DNA from: Eubacterium sp.
Lineage (GTDB): Bacteria > Bacillota > Clostridia > Oscillospirales > Acutalibacteraceae
Reading direction: 5' to 3'
Assembly: GCA_017543415.1 (NCBI GenBank)
Contig: JAFYGD010000047.1
Coordinates: 1-6,186 of the forward strand
Length of the DNA stretch: 6,186 bases
Part shown: positions 1 through 6,186 of the stretch, piece by piece
Layout: each line of letters opens with the position of its first letter
Position numbering within the stretch: position 1 is the stretch's first letter
Made by a program: the position numbers and the translations under genes
The notes under the pieces: generated by a model
Told to the model about the DNA's origin: nothing
Database searches by the model: none
The model's input: only the letters and a program-made list of their open reading frames with translations

Positions 1-1070
1 ACTTAAGCTATTTTCCAAAGAACTTTACTAAGGAAATGGCATATTTTGGCGGTAAACGCCATGATTTTGATATCTATATAGATAAGGAAATTAAAGGCGC
101 TGCAGCCGCTTTTGCCAACAGGTATGACGGCTTTTTAATCTGCTTTGCCACTGATGAATACTGCAGTGACTTTATTCCTCACGAATTTCTGCACTTAATT
201 GACGCACGAATTGATTCATACCTTGAAGCAAAGGGTAAGAATTATGAAAGCGAATGGGATAAGCTTAACCCAAAAGGCTTTTTCTACTATGCAGAGCAGG
301 ATTATAATCCTAAGTATTTTGCAACAAGCTACGCAATGTCTGACAGCCGTGAGGACAGGGCGGATACTTTTCAATACCTTTTTGAAGCCTATTCTTCAAG
401 TACTGCGCCTTACAGCTATAATGCGGTTAAAAGGAAGTCAATCTTCCTTTCTCAGCTTATCAGGGAAGCGTATCCAAGTGTTCAGAGTGTTGATTTTGCA
501 ACATGGGAAAAATGGATTACCCCTTATCCCGTAAAGGTTAAAGCAAAAAGCACAGAAAACTCGCTAAAGGTTTACTGGAGTGAATGTGAAAACGCTTCGT
601 CTTACATTCTTCAGCAGAAAATTGACGGAGTATGGAAAACAGTTTATAACGGCTCAAAAAAGTATTTTAAAATGAGCGGTCTCAAAAGCGGTAAGCCTTA
701 TTCCTTCAGGGTGCGCGCTCTTCGCCTTGACGGCAAGCGCAAGGTTTACAGCTCTTACGAGTATCTTGATACCGCAACAAAGCCTTTAACCCCTGTAAAA
801 TTCAGCGTTTCAACCAATTCAAAGCACCAGCTTATAGCCAAGTGGTCAAAGGTAAAGTCTTGCAGCGGTTATCAGGTTCAGTATGCAAAGGATAAAAGCT
901 TTAAAAATAAAATAGCAACAAGGGAAACCGGTAAAAAGGCTAAAAAATATGTAGGTAAAAACTTTACCAAGGGAAGAAAGTATTACGTGCGTGTTCGTTC
1001 CTTTACCGTTTCCGGTGATAAGAAGATTTATTCACAGTGGTCTAAAGTAAAGAAGATTAAATCAAAATAA
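1..1070 (+). CDS. Exported HExxH metallopeptidase-like protein with two fibronectin III domains (5' partial)
   Basis: The frame is open from the first complete codon at base 3 to TAA at 1068-1070, so the gene enters from the left. The in-frame ATG at 36 is probably internal: AAGGA ends one base before it, too close for a ribosome site, and the residues before it look like normal protein. Counting from that Met, residues 1-150 form a zincin-like domain with HEFLH at 49-53 (two zinc-binding His and the catalytic Glu) followed by an Asp-containing helix. EDRAD at 106-110 could supply the third zinc ligand (E106), as in gluzincins. Residues about 163-249 and 252-344 are two fibronectin III domains; the second ends in the basic tail KVKKIKSK. 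Such proteins are normally secreted, so a signal peptide is expected upstream of the window (inference). It ends 8 bp before the transglutaminase-like gene and is probably co-transcribed with it. Substrate unknown; peptidase activity is inferred from motifs only. Confidence 0.8.
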   Translation, partial: LSYFPKNFTKEMAYFGGKRHDFDIYIDKEIKGAAAAFANRYDGFLICFATDEYCSDFIPHEFLHLIDARIDSYLEAKGKNYESEWDKLNPKGFFYYAEQDYNPKYFATSYAMSDSREDRADTFQYLFEAYSSSTAPYSYNAVKRKSIFLSQLIREAYPSVQSVDFATWEKWITPYPVKVKAKSTENSLKVYWSECENASSYILQQKIDGVWKTVYNGSKKYFKMSGLKSGKPYSFRVRALRLDGKRKVYSSYEYLDTATKPLTPVKFSVSTNSKHQLIAKWSKVKSCSGYQVQYAKDKSFKNKIATRETGKKAKKYVGKNFTKGRKYYVRVRSFTVSGDKKIYSQWSKVKKIKSK

Positions 1071-1078
1071 GAGGTAAT

Positions 1079-2728
1079 ATGAAAAAGTTTGTTTCGGTTT
1101 TGTTATCGCTATGTATTATGTTTAGCTTTACTGCCTACGGCGCTTATTCTGCAAGCGCTGCAGACGGTGTTATTCCCGATGACGTAAACCCGATTTATTC
1201 AGGCTGTAAATACACCGAAAATAAAAAGCTTCCGCCTTATACTCTTTCATCGGATATAAAGATAAGCGATACTGTGTATAAAGACGTTAAGTCAGCGTCT
1301 ATGTTTATCCGCGACTGTATGCTCGAGCGTCAGAAGTATATTACTGTTTCCCTCAGTAATGATATTGTAAATAATGTAAGCGATTCATATATGCTTAATA
1401 CAAGCTCACCGTATTATGTTGTTTACTGTGCTTTCAGCGATGAAATTGCGCGCAGCGGTAATGAGGGCGACTATCTTCGTTGCTGTTACCACGGTGCTTC
1501 GGCCTCCCGTAAATATTATAACGGCTATACACAATATACTTATGAAATAAGGTATATTACAACTCTCGAAGAGGAAGAAACCCTTGCAGCGTTTGTTAAT
1601 ACCTTTACTGCTTCGCTTAAAGCTCAAAACCTTTCCCGCCTTGAGCAGATAAGGGCAATACACGATAAAATCTGTTCAGTTACCGATTATGACTGGGATA
1701 ATTACAACGCGGGAAATCTCGGCGGAACAAGCGACGTTAATACCGCCTATTCCGCAGTAACACGCGGTAAAACAATGTGTCAGGGTTACTCCGCACTGTT
1801 TTATTATCTGTGCCGTGAAATGAATATACCGGCAAGGGTTGTTGAAAGCAATACCCACGCGTGGAATATAGTTAAACCCGTTGTAGGCAAGTATTACTAT
1901 AATATTGATGTAACGTGGGACGACAGTTACAGCTTTCCCGATGAGGATAATCCGAGCGGATGCGATTATTTCCTTAAATGCGATGATGAAATGATAACGA
2001 GTACTTCACACCGCGGCTATTTATCTGATACAAATACCGACCATGACAGAAACGAGATATTTACAACCTCTTCATTTTTAAGAAATTATCCCGTTTCTCT
2101 GTCGTCTTTTTACCTGAATAAAGAAGGTGCTGCAATCTGCGCTTACTGTAAAAGCGCGGTAGACGGCGCAACGCCTACTGAAGAACACAGCTTTGTTCAG
2201 TCTGTTCAGGAGCCGACCTGCTGTGAAAACGGAAAAACGGAGTACACGTGCACCGATTGTGATGAAAGCTTCAGCGAGCTTATTGTACCAACGGGTATTC
2301 ATCAGTTCAAAGGGGGCGAAAAGTACTGCCTTTACGGATGCGGTACAGTTAATCCGGATTATTCCGAGCCTGAACAATCCACTGAAGAGCCCGAACCTGA
2401 ACCCGAACAGCCTGCCGTTATTGAAAAGAAAGTAAACACTCTTTATGCAAAAGGCAAAACGGCTGCCGTTAAGTACTCAAAGCTAAAAAAAAGAAACCTT
2501 ATTATCTCCCGCAAATCAGCTATTACAATTAAAAACGCACAGGGCGTGCTTTCGTATAAAAAAGCAAAAGGTAATAAGAAAATAACGGTCTCAAAAGGCG
2601 GAAAAATTACCGTTAAAAAAGGACTTAAAAAGGGTAAGTACAAAGTGAAAATAAAAGTTACCGCAGCGGGTAATCAAACCTATAAACCCATTATAAAAAC
2701 GGTAACAGTAATAATTAAAGTAAAGTAA
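1079..2728 (+). CDS. Secreted transglutaminase-like protein with CxxC segment and lysine-rich Ig-like tail
   Basis: 549 residues. The start at 1079 has GAGG at 1071-1074 and opens a signal peptide: Lys-Lys, a hydrophobic core at about 4-20, and a likely cut near ASA-A at 27-28. Residues 30-180 match nothing I recognise. Residues about 185-290 are a transglutaminase-like (papain-fold) core with C234 in MCQGYSA, H260 in HAWNIV and D277 in DVTWDD, the complete catalytic triad. In bacteria this fold includes proteases and amidases as well as cross-linkers, so the reaction is not certain. Residues 354-421 hold cysteines C354/C357, C381/C382, C391/C394 and C417/C421, resembling zinc-ribbon-like repeats of clostridial secreted proteins. 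A Pro/Glu linker (about 428-446) leads to a beta-rich domain (450-549) with 29 lysines in 100 residues. No LPXTG anchor or dockerin is visible; attachment through the basic tail is inference. It follows the metallopeptidase-like gene by 8 bp and ends in a terminator, so it is the last gene of that operon. Confidence 0.88.
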   Translation: MKKFVSVLLSLCIMFSFTAYGAYSASAADGVIPDDVNPIYSGCKYTENKKLPPYTLSSDIKISDTVYKDVKSASMFIRDCMLERQKYITVSLSNDIVNNVSDSYMLNTSSPYYVVYCAFSDEIARSGNEGDYLRCCYHGASASRKYYNGYTQYTYEIRYITTLEEEETLAAFVNTFTASLKAQNLSRLEQIRAIHDKICSVTDYDWDNYNAGNLGGTSDVNTAYSAVTRGKTMCQGYSALFYYLCREMNIPARVVESNTHAWNIVKPVVGKYYYNIDVTWDDSYSFPDEDNPSGCDYFLKCDDEMITSTSHRGYLSDTNTDHDRNEIFTTSSFLRNYPVSLSSFYLNKEGAAICAYCKSAVDGATPTEEHSFVQSVQEPTCCENGKTEYTCTDCDESFSELIVPTGIHQFKGGEKYCLYGCGTVNPDYSEPEQSTEEPEPEPEQPAVIEKKVNTLYAKGKTAAVKYSKLKKRNLIISRKSAITIKNAQGVLSYKKAKGNKKITVSKGGKITVKKGLKKGKYKVKIKVTAAGNQTYKPIIKTVTVIIKVK

Positions 2729-2753
2729 AAGAAGGGCAGCGCCCTTCTTTTTT
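2727..2753. terminator. Bidirectional intrinsic terminator between convergent genes
   Basis: GAAGGGC (2731-2737), loop AGC, then GCCCTTC (2741-2747) make a perfect 7-bp GC-rich stem. It is extended by AAAA (2727-2730) pairing with TTTT (2748-2751), and the T-run continues to 2753. On the + strand this is a canonical terminator for the transglutaminase-like gene. On the - strand the T-run is shorter (TTTT then AC), so it should also stop the coat operon, perhaps less tightly. The stop codons of both flanking genes lie partly inside it. Confidence 0.9.
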
Positions 2754-3000
2754 ATTGCATATTTGTAAACTTCTGTTTAAGCGTGTCAATTTTGCTTTGG
2801 TCGGCCTGTTCGGTTTTGTACCAGCCCTTTGCTTCCATTTCCCTGTAAATACAGTCCTGAAGCGAAAGGGAATTATCAAGTGCCGATTTAAAAGTGCTGT
2901 TGATATTGTTTGTTGAGGATTCAATTGCTCCGTGCATATAAAGGTCGCAAACGCCCTTTTCAAGCATAAGAATATCCTGCATAATGTCTTTATCCTGCAT
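2752..3000 (-). CDS. Spore coat protein, Coat F domain family
   Basis: 82 residues reading from ATG at 3000 to TAA at 2754-2752. The sequence has the Coat F pattern: an N-terminal helix (IMQDILMLEKGVCDLYMHG), then Glu27 in AIESS, a central helix, and the motif REMEAKGWY at about 53-61. Proteins of this family are small components of the endospore coat; clostridial copies are usually single-domain and 70-100 residues, shorter than B. subtilis CotF (about 160). The start is fixed by AAGGAGA at 3012-3006, five bases before the ATG. It lies 13 bp downstream of the 58-residue coat-associated gene, so the two should form one operon, presumably expressed in the mother cell during sporulation (known for the family, not shown here). 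Its stop codon sits in the T-run of the shared terminator. The overlapping 119-codon frame at 2715-3074 is a shadow. Confidence 0.88.
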   Translation of the reverse strand: MQDKDIMQDILMLEKGVCDLYMHGAIESSTNNINSTFKSALDNSLSLQDCIYREMEAKGWYKTEQADQSKIDTLKQKFTNMQ

Positions 3001-3013
3001 AGGTGTCTCCTTG

Positions 3014-6186
<3,173 letters not shown>

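Noticed and set aside
36..38. ATG as the start of the metallopeptidase-like gene
   Set aside because: The frame continues upstream without a stop, AAGGA ends one base before the ATG, and the protein would lack the signal peptide expected for an FN3-tailed protein.
199..534. 111-codon + strand frame within the peptidase gene
   Set aside because: It lies in another frame of a well-supported gene, has no clear ribosome site and gives no recognisable protein.
2377..2415. Pro/Glu repeat as a tandem DNA repeat
   Set aside because: It is a short low-complexity protein linker encoded by varied codons, not a DNA repeat array.

Overview
The window reads as chromosome of a low-to-mid GC, spore-forming member of the Clostridia, most like Oscillospiraceae/Ruminococcus-type gut or rumen bacteria. 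Three things point there: a pair of small spore coat genes of the clostridial CotF type, secreted proteins with lysine-rich Ig-like or fibronectin III tails typical of that group, and strong purine-rich ribosome binding sites. The genus is inferred from protein style only; there is no rRNA or other marker.

Left part (1-2728, + strand): two genes 8 bp apart that look co-transcribed. The first, cut by the left edge, has an HExxH zinc-peptidase-like domain followed by two fibronectin type III domains. The second is a secreted transglutaminase-like protein with an intact Cys/His/Asp triad (C234, H260, D277), a cysteine-rich CxxC segment, an acidic Pro/Glu linker and a very lysine-rich C-terminal domain. 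Together they look like an exported pair acting on proteins at or near the cell surface; the substrate is unknown.

Middle (2727-3190): a compact hairpin with a T-run follows the transglutaminase-like gene and serves as a shared terminator for the convergent, minus-strand spore coat operon. That operon has two genes: a 58-residue coat-associated protein (3190 to 3014) and, 13 bp downstream, an 82-residue Coat F domain protein (3000 to 2752).

Right part (3191-6186, + strand): a 121-bp divergent intergenic region carries a good housekeeping promoter with an extended -10, a candidate operator palindrome and a weak leader hairpin. It drives a large cytoplasmic GH2 beta-galactosidase (lacZ family), open for 958 codons and cut by the right edge. 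Its catalytic glutamates (E455, E543) and metal ligands are intact, but several substrate-contact and small-chain motif positions differ from the E. coli enzyme.

No tRNA, rRNA, CRISPR array, insertion sequence or phage gene was seen. All genes are of recognisable types; I see no clear sign of a wholly new system. The most worthwhile leads are the peptidase/transglutaminase pair and the divergent GH2 enzyme with its promoter palindrome.
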